Assembly: GCA_964228885.1 (NCBI GenBank)
Contig: CAXRCG010000121.1
Span: forward strand, 1 to 64,000
Reading direction: 5' to 3'
Origin: UBA4582 sp964228885
GTDB taxonomy: Bacteria; Pseudomonadota; Gammaproteobacteria; Pseudomonadales; Azotimanducaceae
DNA length: 64,000 nt
Shown: positions 7,319 through 15,534 of the stretch, in pieces
How the letters are laid out: each line of letters begins with the position of its first letter
How positions within the stretch are numbered: position 1 is the stretch's first letter
Made by a program: the position numbers and the translations under genes
The notes under the pieces: generated by a model
Database searches by the model: none
Told to the model about the DNA's origin: nothing
Seen by the model: the letters and a program-made list of their open reading frames with translations, nothing else

Positions 7319-8968
7319 TTACTGGAAATGTACACCCTCATAATCGTTGTTGGCTACCTCATTTACCATGTTTGCATATCGCGGCACGCCGCCGTTGTAG
7401 ATGTTATACCGCGTCTTGCCGTATTCGTGACCTTCGATGTTCGAGTTGTAGCCGGTAAAAAAACTCTTGGCTTTGCGTAACAGTGCGCCTTTATACATAT
7501 CTTTGACATGCTCAACCCACTCAGCCTCAAACGCGTCATCGACATCGAAACGTTGATGGCCCTGCGCCCACATGTGCTCAAGAAAAGGCGTAACCCAGTT
7601 AACACTCAGCTCGGCAGCGCGTGGGAAGTTCGCCGCTGCGGTTTGTGGCCCCATCAGCATTAGGAGGTTCGGGAACCCGCCGATCATGAGGCCGAGATAG
7701 GTCACGGGACCTGCCGCCCACTTGCTACGCAGTCGTTCTCCGCCCGATCCCTGGATGTCGATTTGGTCTAGGGCCCCGGTGAAAGAATCGAAACCCGTGG
7801 CATACACAATGACATCAAACTCGAATGATCTGTCGCTCGTTTCGAGACCCGCGGCAGTAACACGAACAATAGGTGTCTCGGCCGCATCCACGAGTTCAAC
7901 ATTGGCGCGGTTATAAGTTTCAAAATAGCCTGTCTCGAGGGGCAATCGCTGAACGCCAAAGCCGTGGTCTTTTGGAATCAGCCGCTCAGCAAGTACGGGG
8001 TCGCTCACACGTCGGCGAATACGTTCGGCGATGTAGTCGGAAATTTCCGCGTTAGCCTTTTCGTCGACGAATATCTCAAAAAAATTTTGAAGCCAGATAC
8101 CAAAGCCCGGCTCGTCATAGAGTTTGTCCCACAGCTCGCGCCGCTGCGCTGGACTGACGTCGTAAAAGCTGCGACTGTCTGGCTCATGTTCAAAACCGCC
8201 TGGACTGCGGGCGCATATGGCGAAGATCTCGTCATAACGTGTGCGAATCGTTGCCATTTCGGCCTTGGAGATTGGTGCGTTGTTCAGGGGTGCCGCCCAG
8301 TTCGGGCGACGTTGGAAAACGGTGAGTTGTTTCGCCACTTTGGCAACCTCTGGGATCAACTGAATCGCCGTGGCACCGCTACCGATGACAGCGACACTTT
8401 TGCCCCTCAGGTCAAGGGGCTCGTGCGGCCAGTCAGATGCATGGAAAGAGGCACCCTTGAAGTTGTCTATGCCATTGAACTTCGGCAATGTTGGCGTTGA
8501 TAAAGTACCCACCGCGGTGATGACCATACGGGTTGTCATTTTTCGCCCGTCGCCTAAGTGAAGCGCCCAGGTGTTTGAATCTTCATCGAACTTCATTGAC
8601 TCGACTTTGCAGCAGAACTGCATATATTTTCGAAGCTCAAACTTGTCCGCCACATAGTTCAGATAGGACAGCGTCTCCGGCTGTGGCGAATGTTTCTCGG
8701 TCCAATCCCACTCTTCCAGCACCTCTTTTGAAAAAGAGTAGCCATAGGTATAACTTTCGGAATCGAACCTCGCGCCCGGATAACGATTGTTGTACCAGGT
8801 ACCGCCAAGATCGGCGTTGGCATCCAGCACTGTTGCGCGAACGCCGAGATCGGCTAGGCGCTTTATCTGATAGATGCCGGATAAGCCCGCGCCGATGATG
8901 ACAACCTGATAATCGAGGTGCGGGTCGATGTTCGCGATGTCTTTTATTTCTGTTGTTTGTTTTGTCAT
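7319..8968 (-). CDS. type I Baeyer-Villiger monooxygenase (FAD/NADPH)
   Basis: A 549-residue flavoprotein. The N-terminal FAD Rossmann motif GAGLSG is at residues 26-31, and the second, NADPH-binding motif VIGSGATA is near 194-201. Between them the type I Baeyer-Villiger fingerprint FxGxxxHxxxWP is intact (FKGASFHASDWP, residues 170-181). The enzyme should insert oxygen next to a ketone to give an ester or lactone. It is the first gene of the minus-strand cassette with two SDRs and a lactonase-like hydrolase and diverges from a LysR regulator, a common layout for inducible catabolic operons. The substrate (cyclic ketone, terpenoid, steroid or aryl ketone) cannot be read from sequence. Confidence 0.93.
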   Translation of the reverse strand: MTKQTTEIKDIANIDPHLDYQVVIIGAGLSGIYQIKRLADLGVRATVLDANADLGGTWYNNRYPGARFDSESYTYGYSFSKEVLEEWDWTEKHSPQPETLSYLNYVADKFELRKYMQFCCKVESMKFDEDSNTWALHLGDGRKMTTRMVITAVGTLSTPTLPKFNGIDNFKGASFHASDWPHEPLDLRGKSVAVIGSGATAIQLIPEVAKVAKQLTVFQRRPNWAAPLNNAPISKAEMATIRTRYDEIFAICARSPGGFEHEPDSRSFYDVSPAQRRELWDKLYDEPGFGIWLQNFFEIFVDEKANAEISDYIAERIRRRVSDPVLAERLIPKDHGFGVQRLPLETGYFETYNRANVELVDAAETPIVRVTAAGLETSDRSFEFDVIVYATGFDSFTGALDQIDIQGSGGERLRSKWAAGPVTYLGLMIGGFPNLLMLMGPQTAAANFPRAAELSVNWVTPFLEHMWAQGHQRFDVDDAFEAEWVEHVKDMYKGALLRKAKSFFTGYNSNIEGHEYGKTRYNIYNGGVPRYANMVNEVANNDYEGVHFQ

Positions 8969-9041
8969 ATCTTGCCAGCGAGTGTGTTCGGAGTTGAGAT
9001 TTGGTTGTTTCGCAAGCGCGATATTTGATTTCGATACGATG

Positions 9042-9070
9042 GTATTACTTTCGAATTCTGATGATAATAC
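9042..9070. promoter_or_regulatory. inverted repeat in the divergent monooxygenase/LysR intergenic region
   Basis: The 151-base region between the divergent starts contains GTATTA (9042-9047) and its complement TAATAC (9065-9070) separated by 17 bases. A LysR-type regulator normally binds an interrupted dyad in exactly this location to control the divergent operon and itself. The motif is longer than the classic T-N11-A box, so assignment as its operator is an inference. Confidence 0.35.
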
Positions 9071-9119
9071 TTAAAAATGGGCACCACCTTTACATATAAA
9101 GCAAAGATAACCAGGAGAT

Positions 9120-10040
9120 ATGATGGATAGCGTGAAAACCATGCGGATTTTTCAGGCCGTTGTGCAAAACGGCAGCATGTCGGGTGCTGGTCGACAGACA
9201 GGTCTTTCGCCCGCCAGTGTTTCCCGGCAAATCTCAGCTCTGGAGGACGACCTTGGAGTGCGGCTTTTGAATCGTACCAGTCGCAGGCTCTCTATGACGG
9301 AAGCCGGACAGGTCTACCTAGAGCGCGCAGAACGTCTGCTGCAGGATATGGATGAGATGCGAGATGAGGTCAGTCAATTGGCGGTGAGACCCCGTGGGAG
9401 TTTGCGTATTCATTCTCGCATTTCCCTCGGCACTCAGTATGTTGCGCCGCTCATTCCGGCCTTCCTCGCGCGATATCCTGATCTCAAAATCGATCTATGG
9501 TTAACCGATAACGACTTGGACTTGACGGAGCACGGTATCGATCTTGCAATTCGTACTGGGGATCTTGCAGATTCAACGCTCGTAGGCAGGCTCCTCGCAT
9601 CGAGTCCTCGGGTTATTTGTGCCAGCCCAGAATATTGGGCATTACATGGAAAGCCAACGACACCAACAGCCATCGCGGATCATAATTGCCTGACCTATCG
9701 ATATGAGTTTGGCGCGCTTGCAGCGCTATGGCAATTTCGAACCGATGAAGGGCTGTCCACTAATCTCCAGGTCTCTGGTAACTTCCAAACGAACAACGGA
9801 GAAGCCCTGCGGGTTGCCGCTTTGGCGGGTCTTGGCGTCGCGTTACTGCCAGCATGGACGGTTAAGGATCATCTAAAGGCTGGAACTCTGGAACGCGTTT
9901 TGTCGGAATACGAAACGACGGTCTCCGATCTCGATTTCGGCATCTATGCGGTTTATCTTAGTCGGCGTAATCTGTCAGTAAAAACGCGATTTTTTATTGA
10001 TCATCTGGTGGCCGAATTTAGCAAGCGAGAGTGGGCCTAG
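9120..10040 (+). CDS. LysR-family transcriptional regulator
   Basis: A 306-residue LysR regulator. The N-terminal winged helix-turn-helix is clear (SMSGAGRQTGLSPASVSRQI, then LEDDLGVRLLNRTSRRLSMT), followed by the two-lobed substrate-binding domain from about residue 90 (GSLRIHSRISLGTQYVAPLI). GGAG just upstream serves the tandem ATG ATG at 9120/9123. It is divergent from the Baeyer-Villiger monooxygenase operon and most likely regulates it in response to a pathway compound. The C-terminal part resembles the large group of LysR proteins near oxidoreductase genes; the effector is unknown. Confidence 0.92.
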   Translation: MMDSVKTMRIFQAVVQNGSMSGAGRQTGLSPASVSRQISALEDDLGVRLLNRTSRRLSMTEAGQVYLERAERLLQDMDEMRDEVSQLAVRPRGSLRIHSRISLGTQYVAPLIPAFLARYPDLKIDLWLTDNDLDLTEHGIDLAIRTGDLADSTLVGRLLASSPRVICASPEYWALHGKPTTPTAIADHNCLTYRYEFGALAALWQFRTDEGLSTNLQVSGNFQTNNGEALRVAALAGLGVALLPAWTVKDHLKAGTLERVLSEYETTVSDLDFGIYAVYLSRRNLSVKTRFFIDHLVAEFSKREWA

Positions 10041-10321
10041 TTTATAAACCTGGTGCTCAGGAAATAAGATTTGACTTTGTGCGTCAAGATCCAATCCCTT
10101 CGGTGGGTATAGCAGGCTACCTGAATGGCGCATTGTATATAGTGAATTGCTTAAAGGCTGGATAAAGAAACTCTAGGTGTGCAGTAGATAGATCATCGTA
10201 AGCTCTCACCGTCCAGCCCGCCCCGAAATAAATACACTAAGCGGTCTGAGAAAGTTAGGCGCGAAGTCTATGTCGATAGCATATCCGGAAACCCAACAAG
10301 ACTGACGCGTTCAGTGGCTGC
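10041..10321. other. gene-free stretch between convergent LysR and EthD genes
   Basis: About 280 bases between two convergent genes. I see no credible reading frame, RNA gene or strong terminator hairpin here; short frames crossing it are antisense to the EthD gene. Confidence 0.5.
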
Positions 10322-10690
10322 CTACGCGGAAGTTTCGCCAAATTTAGATTCATGTTCCGTGACGATATAGCCGCGCATGCGACTTCGGTCAAAAAGCTGT
10401 TTTTCATCCTCTGCGATTTCGGCGGCAATTGCCGGCGTTGAAAGATATTTGGCGCAAGCCGCCTGAGCACTAACATCGGGATACCAAATTTCTAAGAGGA
10501 CATCAAAATCTGGCTCGAATATTTTTCCCTGACGATCTGGCAGTGGCTCCGGATAGCGTCTTACATATTTACTCACAAAACCATTCAGATATTTTTCGCC
10601 AATGACGCGGTGAAATGTTTCGTAATAGGTACGGAATTCATCAGTCGACATACCAGCCTTGCGGTGCAGAGGCATAATAAACTTAATCAT
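10322..10690 (-). CDS. EthD-domain protein
   Basis: A 122-residue ferredoxin-like alpha/beta-barrel protein of the EthD family. The opening MIKFIMPLHRKAGMSTDEFR followed by YYETFH is typical, as is the alternating hydrophobic pattern FDVLLEIWY. EthD-type proteins are small, often dimeric, and accompany oxidative degradation genes; EthD itself is needed for ether degradation by a P450 system, with unknown chemistry. The ATG overlaps the stop of the upstream membrane-anchored gene by 4 bases (ATGA), so the two are translated together. It lies close to the monooxygenase cassette and probably belongs to a related catabolic set. Confidence 0.8.
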   Translation of the reverse strand: MIKFIMPLHRKAGMSTDEFRTYYETFHRVIGEKYLNGFVSKYVRRYPEPLPDRQGKIFEPDFDVLLEIWYPDVSAQAACAKYLSTPAIAAEIAEDEKQLFDRSRMRGYIVTEHESKFGETSA

Positions 10691-11136
10691 TTGCTGTTTT
10701 CTCCTTCTGAGTGAAGCGTGATCACGACCAATTTACCGTTAAGCCAAGCTGGTAACCAGCTAGGTGCTCTAGGGCGCAATCGGGCAAAAACATCGCTGGT
10801 ATAAGCAGGTTCATTTAGCACGACACGGGCGGTACCTTGGAGGGATTCTCCACGAATAAACACCGAAAGCTGGTTTTCGCTGCCTGTCAGTTCGCGCCAC
10901 CATCTGCCGTCGACACCTACAAAAACCTTATTCCCCTCGCGCAGATAATTGGCTGGCACTTTGCGACTACTGGGAAGTGTAAACAGTCCCACAATACCTG
11001 CTTTTTCGCCCTCAGGATTAGAAATGATTTCCTTTACGACGCGCGGGTTGATCACAGCCATCGAATAGTAAAGGTATCCGCACACAAGAGATGCGAGAAC
11101 AACAATAACGATGGCTAAAATCTTGAACTTTCTCAT
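10687..11136 (-). CDS. membrane-anchored split-barrel (nitroreductase/PNPOx-like) protein
   Basis: A 149-residue protein with one N-terminal membrane segment (FKILAIVIVVLASLVCGYLY), then a soluble domain. The domain contains VFVGVDGRWWREL and LSVFIRGESLQGTARVV, strand-turn features shared with flavin/deazaflavin split-barrel proteins. I do not see the full substrate or cofactor signature, so the fold call is tentative and the activity unknown. The gene is coupled to the EthD gene by a 4-base overlap. The membrane anchor would place the domain either at the cytoplasmic face or in the periplasm; the basic N-terminus (MRKFK) favours N-in with the domain outside. Confidence 0.6.
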   Translation of the reverse strand: MRKFKILAIVIVVLASLVCGYLYYSMAVINPRVVKEIISNPEGEKAGIVGLFTLPSSRKVPANYLREGNKVFVGVDGRWWRELTGSENQLSVFIRGESLQGTARVVLNEPAYTSDVFARLRPRAPSWLPAWLNGKLVVITLHSEGENSK

Positions 11137-11552
11137 GATTTTCTTAACGCTCGATAAGATGCCAATAAGATCGCATAAAAACTAAAACGCGTCTCGCATT
11201 TTTGGTGCTATTTTGATGGTCCTGTCAAGATAGGGGCTAATTTAACGCATCTCGTGTTAGAGATAATTTTCTGGGCAATTTCTCTCAAGGCAAGCGTGCT
11301 TTTAAATTTTTGAATACTTGCTGCGTTTGATCGTGTTTGAGGTGTTCGTTTGATCTTAACCACGAGCGCGAACCCCATATCTCTCGTTGACTCGTTTTCA
11401 AGCGAGCTTTGGTTTCACTTTCAGTCAGGACTGTGTGTTTCTTTGCAATCTGTGGTTTACTTTATTTGGCAATCTCCTTGGGTTGTTTTTAACATAACGT
11501 GTCGCCATTTAATTCGATTTCGATAGTGTTTGAATAGAGGGAAGGGCTTATC
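11137..11552. other. 416-base intergenic region with an 11-bp direct repeat
   Basis: This AT-rich region separates divergent genes. I see no gene in it. An 11-base motif occurs twice with one mismatch (AACGCGTCTCG at 11186-11196 and AACGCATCTCG at 11244-11254), 58 bases apart. It could be a repeated regulator site or chance. Confidence 0.4.
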
Positions 11553-11963
11553 ATGGACTGGAAATTGCTGAACAGAAACGTCATCGAAGAGTTTCGAACG
11601 AATAGTGGGCGCGTTGCCCAATTTGGTGATCTACCCGTGGTTATCCTCAATACCATTGGTGCAAGAACTGGCAACTTGCTGGAAGTGCCCCTGATTGCTG
11701 TGGTCGATGATGGCAATATGTATCTGTTTGGTACGAATGCCGGGTCAAAAAAACAACCTGCCTGGATCTACAATTTACGCGCGACCCCTGTAATTGATGT
11801 CGAGTTCAAAACAGAGGTCTTTAGTGCAAACCTGACAGAGCTGATCGGGCAGCAACGAAACACCCGAATGCAATTACAATCCCAACGAACGCCTTTGTTC
11901 GCTGACTACGTAGCCTCGTCAGCGCCCCGAAGGATAGCTGTGTTTCGAATTGACAGGCTCTGA
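11553..11963 (+). CDS. Ddn-type nitroreductase family protein (deazaflavin/flavin split barrel)
   Basis: A 136-residue single-domain split-barrel protein resembling the deazaflavin-dependent nitroreductase (Ddn) family. The blocks VVILNTIGARTGNLLEVPLI, NMYLFGTNAGSKKQPAWIYN and NLRATPVIDVEF are the characteristic segments. Founding members (Mycobacterium Ddn) use F420H2 to reduce quinones or nitro compounds, but homologues outside actinobacteria are uncharacterised and cofactor use must not be assumed. AGGG precedes the ATG at a distance. It converges on the LLM oxidoreductase gene, with which it could form a functional pair. Confidence 0.8.
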   Translation: MDWKLLNRNVIEEFRTNSGRVAQFGDLPVVILNTIGARTGNLLEVPLIAVVDDGNMYLFGTNAGSKKQPAWIYNLRATPVIDVEFKTEVFSANLTELIGQQRNTRMQLQSQRTPLFADYVASSAPRRIAVFRIDRL

Positions 11964-11980
11964 CTACCGAGGATTCGGCG

Positions 11981-12841
11981 CTAGCTTTTGACCGCTATTA
12001 ACGATTTAATTGTTTGCCAAGATTCTGCTTGCAGTAGATTGAGGTTGGCGGGACTTATAATGATTTGATCAACGCCGTGGTCCTTCTGTCGCTGGTATTG
12101 CTGCCTCACTTTCTCGAGATCCCCCCAGGCGATCAGGGAATCTATAAAATGATCACTGCCGCCGTTGGAAAAGTCTTCGTCGGTAAATCCGGCTTCACGC
12201 CAAGCTCGATGATAATTAGTCAAAGGCATATAGATAGAGATAGCTTTGCGCGCAATGCCGCGCGCTATTTCAGGGTCTGACTCGAGCACTGTGATCTGCA
12301 TCAAATGCAATTTTTTCGCACCTAACTGCTCCTTCGCCCAACGAGAGTACTCGACCGGTTTCAAATAAACATAAGCGCCGTCAAGTTTTTCCGCAGCAAT
12401 TGTCATCAAGGTTGGTCCATGAGCTGCGAGATATATGGATACGTCGCAATCCTGCTTGAACATCAACGGCGACGCGTTGTAATAGTGAATAAATTCAGCG
12501 AGCTTTTTCGAAGGGGCTGTCCAAGGTAGTCCGCGTTGATCGTTACCCGTCTTGTTTGATAAACCAATACCAAGATCAAACCGATTACCATGCGCTTCGG
12601 CAAGAGAGTATGCGGCAGACTTGATCGCACGTGCATCACGAGCATAGATATTGGTAATTGCCGTACCTACGCGGATACTTTCTGTTGCCGACAATAAGTT
12701 TGCACAGGTGATGAAAGGATCTCTACCGAATAATTCCGGCACCCATAAATTGTCAATGCCGCAACTCTCTGCATTTTGAGCAATTTCCTGTAACTCTGGC
12801 GTACTGAACTGGTCAGCCGCAATCATTATTCCAAAAGTCAT
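11981..12841 (-). CDS. LLM-class (luciferase-like) oxidoreductase, possibly F420-dependent
   Basis: About 286 residues from the ATG at 12841, preceded by GAGG. A longer frame from 12895 exists, but LLM enzymes of this type start right at the first beta strand (MTFGIMIAADQFS), so the internal start is preferred. Visible signatures are NLWVPELFGRDPFI, RVGTAITNIYARDA and GNRFDLGIGLS, typical of methylenetetrahydromethanopterin-reductase-like members of the luciferase superfamily. These use F420 or FMN. The Ddn-like and PNPOx-like neighbours make F420 tempting, but no F420 biosynthesis gene lies in the window, so the cofactor is undetermined. Confidence 0.85.
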   Translation of the reverse strand: MTFGIMIAADQFSTPELQEIAQNAESCGIDNLWVPELFGRDPFITCANLLSATESIRVGTAITNIYARDARAIKSAAYSLAEAHGNRFDLGIGLSNKTGNDQRGLPWTAPSKKLAEFIHYYNASPLMFKQDCDVSIYLAAHGPTLMTIAAEKLDGAYVYLKPVEYSRWAKEQLGAKKLHLMQITVLESDPEIARGIARKAISIYMPLTNYHRAWREAGFTDEDFSNGGSDHFIDSLIAWGDLEKVRQQYQRQKDHGVDQIIISPANLNLLQAESWQTIKSLIAVKS

Positions 12842-12950
12842 CTTGTCCTCGTCAAATTTTAGAGGGCTCACTAAGCTGCGCTTGGACTGGTGCAAAGTTA
12901 CCCTGAAAATAAGAAACAGTGGGGTTTTTGATATCTAAAATACGCATGAC

Positions 12951-13544
12951 CTAGCTGATACCTCTCTTATCAAGTTCCGCTGGCATGCGCTTGGAGTCTG
13001 CTTCTAGTTTCGGACCTCGCTCTTCGTCTGCTAGCTGCCCCGCCGTATCTTTTGCCATTTTGTCGCTATCGAGCATAATCCATTTCTCCGGAATGATTTC
13101 GATGATGACCCTTAAAGGCGAATCGAGGCGCTTTTCAAATGCTTTCGCTTGTGCCTCTTGTTCCTCGGTGAGATCGCCCTCCATGCCAGTGTAAGGTCCG
13201 CGAGCAAGTGCCGGATAAAACCACCTTTTGGTTTCCTCGTCGTCATGAATGACGGCTCGGCCCTTGAATGTAATAGCGCCATTAGGCCCGTTAGGTGCAG
13301 ACACGCCGCTAACAACGACGGAACAGCGAGGGTCTCGTTTGATTGCCGCAACTCTGTGTCGATGAACACCGCAGGTGATCCAACCACTGCCATTTCGCCA
13401 TACGAAGGCATGAATTACGCCAACAGTCCAGCCATCTTTGGTTGACCAGTTGAAAGTGCACTCTCTGGCTTTATTGAGCAGGTCCTCTCGAGACGCTTCG
13501 TTGAAAGGGTAAATTGATACAACTTCATGCTCTTCACTGGACAT
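12951..13544 (-). CDS. pyridoxamine 5'-phosphate oxidase-like (split-barrel) protein
   Basis: A 197-residue PNPOx-like protein. The first strands include GWTVGVIHAFVWRNGSGWI, followed by RHRVAAIKRDPRCSVVVSGV and GAITFKGRAVIHDDEETKRW, the order found in general-stress or F420/flavin-binding split-barrel proteins. A charged tail after about residue 165 (KMAKDTAGQLADEERGPK) lies outside the core. It probably binds FMN, F420 or heme products rather than acting in vitamin B6 metabolism; this is inference. It lies upstream of the LLM gene on the same strand with about 110 bases between, so they may share a transcript. Confidence 0.8.
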   Translation of the reverse strand: MSSEEHEVVSIYPFNEASREDLLNKARECTFNWSTKDGWTVGVIHAFVWRNGSGWITCGVHRHRVAAIKRDPRCSVVVSGVSAPNGPNGAITFKGRAVIHDDEETKRWFYPALARGPYTGMEGDLTEEQEAQAKAFEKRLDSPLRVIIEIIPEKWIMLDSDKMAKDTAGQLADEERGPKLEADSKRMPAELDKRGIS

Positions 13545-13958
13545 TATAATTCCTCATATTCTTCGGTTAGAAAATTTTGTAGCGACTTAGTCGGCAGCAG
13601 TTGTTTTTAGTTAACTTGGTGCCCCACATAGCGTGTAATCATCATAGGCCGCCTATACCTGAAACAGCAAGGATGAAATCAGGTGGTAGCTTGGCGTCAT
13701 AATTGCGAATGAAGTGCTCAAAGCAGGTGCAGGCATTTTAGGCTGCGGACAAATCGTTCGTCCCTCCTCACGACCTGATAACAAATATACTGGTCTGCTT
13801 AGCAGGCACTTGTCACGATATTCTCTGTCTTATTTTAGGCGTAAGGTCTTGCGAGCACATGCAATATTGTTTGAGACGAAACCTGCACGAAAATCAGTGC
13901 CTTTGCGCTCGCTCATACTTTTCAATCAAAGTGCATGAATACGGGAATGTCTAATTTC
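13545..13958. other. 414-base region without a recognised gene
   Basis: Between the PNPOx-like gene and the peptide deformylase stop. A 74-codon plus-strand frame (13714-13938) crosses it, but it lacks a good ribosome binding site and any recognisable domain. I find no RNA gene. It marks the boundary between the accessory region and the housekeeping block. Confidence 0.5.
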
Positions 13959-14510
13959 CTATGCTTGATCAACGTGGAATTTCAAGTATTCCTCTTCAAA
14001 ACAAAAGAGCTTAGGGTCCAATAGCTTGTCGACATAAAGGTAGCCGTACAGATGGTCAAATTCGTGTTGGAATACAGTGGCCAGAAATCCAGAGAGCTCT
14101 ATTGTCTGCTCGCGGCCCTGATCATCAAAATAATCGACTCTGATATGTTGTGGCCGCTCAACAAACCCCATCATGCCAGGTACCGAAAGACAGCCTTCCC
14201 AGTATCCAGCGACCGCTGGATCTAGGACTGAAATCACAGGGTTCACAAAAACTGTGAAGGGTAATGTTTTGACCTCACCATAACGAGTTTTGGGATTCGA
14301 AATCTCGATCACAGCAACTTGAACTGAGACATTGATTTGTGGAGCAGCAAGTCCTATTCCGCCGCTATCAGCAAGCGTCTGCCTCAGATTATCAACCAGT
14401 GCTTTGAATTCTTCTGATTGAATCTTTTCAAGCGGAAAGGGCGCGGCTGTCTGGCGAAGTGTTGGATGACCTAGCCTGATTATTTCCTGAACAGACATGG
14501 TTTGTCTCAA
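13959..14510 (-). CDS. def: peptide deformylase
   Basis: A 183-residue zinc/iron peptide deformylase that removes the formyl group from nascent proteins. All three family motifs are intact: GIGLAAPQ (residues 51-58), EGCLS (105-109, metal Cys) and HEFDH (149-153, two metal His and catalytic Glu). The ATG at 14510 could be replaced by Met5 (MSVQEII), which is closer to the usual start. Unlike E. coli def, it is not next to fmt, so this may be a second, stand-alone copy. It faces the small membrane peptide gene across about 240 bases. Confidence 0.95.
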   Translation of the reverse strand: MRQTMSVQEIIRLGHPTLRQTAAPFPLEKIQSEEFKALVDNLRQTLADSGGIGLAAPQINVSVQVAVIEISNPKTRYGEVKTLPFTVFVNPVISVLDPAVAGYWEGCLSVPGMMGFVERPQHIRVDYFDDQGREQTIELSGFLATVFQHEFDHLYGYLYVDKLLDPKLFCFEEEYLKFHVDQA

Positions 14511-14629
14511 ATATTGAACTTGAATTGAAGAATACCTGAATGGTCGAGCGTCGTAAAAGCGTCCGTTAAGGTGCGACTTGTTGGCATTGGCTCAGCAGGT
14601 CAAATTCGCCAATCCACAATTGGGTGTAG

Positions 14630-14656
14630 ACCTAAGTTGTGAATAAAACCTAAGTT
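14630..14656. repeat. 9-bp direct repeat ACCTAAGTT
   Basis: ACCTAAGTT occurs at 14630-14638 and again at 14648-14656, one and three-quarter helical turns apart, upstream of the small membrane peptide gene and of the divergent def gene. Such spacing could suit a dimeric regulator, but it may be chance in AT-rich DNA. Confidence 0.3.
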
Positions 14657-14754
14657 AATGGAATATAGTTATATAAGGCTTGCTTATTTTCCTGTCTGGT
14701 TATATCTTGTCCAACCTTGTGAAAAGCCCGACACAGCACCTGTAGGTGTAATCT

Positions 14755-14847
14755 ATGAAAAAACGACCTGATTTAGTCATGGTACTTTTTGTGGTATTCG
14801 CACTTGGTGTCGCTGTGAATGCAATCGGTCAAGTTTTGGGTTTTTGA
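14755..14847 (+). CDS. 30-residue single-pass membrane peptide
   Basis: A short frame not covered by larger gene models: ATG at 14755, TGA at 14845-14847, 30 codons. It reads as a basic start (MKKRPDL) followed by a continuous hydrophobic segment (VMVLFVVFALGVAVNAIG) and a short tail. AGGTG lies about 8 bases upstream. The composition is that of a real small membrane protein with positive-inside orientation, and I believe similar short MKKRPDL-type proteins occur in other gammaproteobacteria, though I cannot check this here. Function unknown. It converges on fthC. Confidence 0.6.
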   Translation: MKKRPDLVMVLFVVFALGVAVNAIGQVLGF

Positions 14848-14874
14848 CCAGCAGTTGGCCAAATTCCGATGTTT

Positions 14875-15516
14875 CTATTTTGATGTGTTGTCCATCGGAA
14901 ACTTCTTAGCGATTTTCCTCCAAGTAATACCTTCCTCCGTCAGGACACCATCCAAGGGTACATCTAGTTCGTTTGGATCGAGGTGTGTTAACTGTTGGGA
15001 GGCATAGGCAAGACCAAGTAAACAGGGTCGCCGCCACCTTAAGTTTTCTCCAAACGTCCTGTCGTAATATCCTTTGCCCATACCTAGCCGGTTGAATTGT
15101 GAGTCGAAAGCAACCAGCGGCACGATAACGAGATCGAGCATCGCGGGAGCCATGTTGAGCTGCGGAGCGTAGCGTGGTTCAGGGATGCCAAATCTGTTTG
15201 GTTCCAGTCCATCATTGCTTGGATCGCAGCGTTGAAACAGGAGTTTGGTTTTCTCCCAAGGTCTGATGTAATCCGAGATAAGTGGTAAGTAGTTTTTTTT
15301 ACCCAGGTTTTCAGCGGTTTGAGCGATTTTCACCGGACTTAGCTCACCTTCGAAGGCTGTGTAGGAAGCAATGTGTTGAGACCGGCGGAACACTGAATCA
15401 GTCTGCAGAAAATCGCAGGCACGCTGGGCTGCGTACTGTTGATATTCGAGAGAAATACTTCTGCGTGCAGCACGAGCAGTTTTTCTTAATCGATGACGCG
15501 TCTGTTTGTTCATCAC
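14875..15516 (-). CDS. fthC: 5-formyltetrahydrofolate cyclo-ligase
   Basis: A 213-residue MTHFS family enzyme (ygfA in E. coli) that converts 5-formyl-THF to 5,10-methenyl-THF using ATP. The hallmark LGMGKGYYDRTF is present near residue 150, along with VPLVAFDSQFNRLG before it. It lies downstream of zapA and the 6S RNA on the same strand, the conserved gammaproteobacterial arrangement, and is probably co-transcribed with the 6S RNA. Its reaction connects to the glycine cleavage genes nearby through one-carbon folates. The start is MMNKQTRHRLRK; either Met could be used. Confidence 0.94.
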   Translation of the reverse strand: MMNKQTRHRLRKTARAARRSISLEYQQYAAQRACDFLQTDSVFRRSQHIASYTAFEGELSPVKIAQTAENLGKKNYLPLISDYIRPWEKTKLLFQRCDPSNDGLEPNRFGIPEPRYAPQLNMAPAMLDLVIVPLVAFDSQFNRLGMGKGYYDRTFGENLRWRRPCLLGLAYASQQLTHLDPNELDVPLDGVLTEEGITWRKIAKKFPMDNTSK

Positions 15517-15534
15517 GTGCCTCGATCAGAAACA

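Noticed and set aside
7964..8500. 178-codon plus-strand frame
   Set aside because: It lies antisense within the Baeyer-Villiger monooxygenase gene, whose protein has intact FAD, NADPH and BVMO motifs; the antisense product shows no domain.
10255..10476. 73-codon minus-strand frame
   Set aside because: Overlaps the EthD gene in another frame; EthD has the family signature, this one does not.
13714..13938. 74-codon plus-strand frame in the gap before def
   Set aside because: No ribosome binding site and no recognisable protein features; not supported as a gene.
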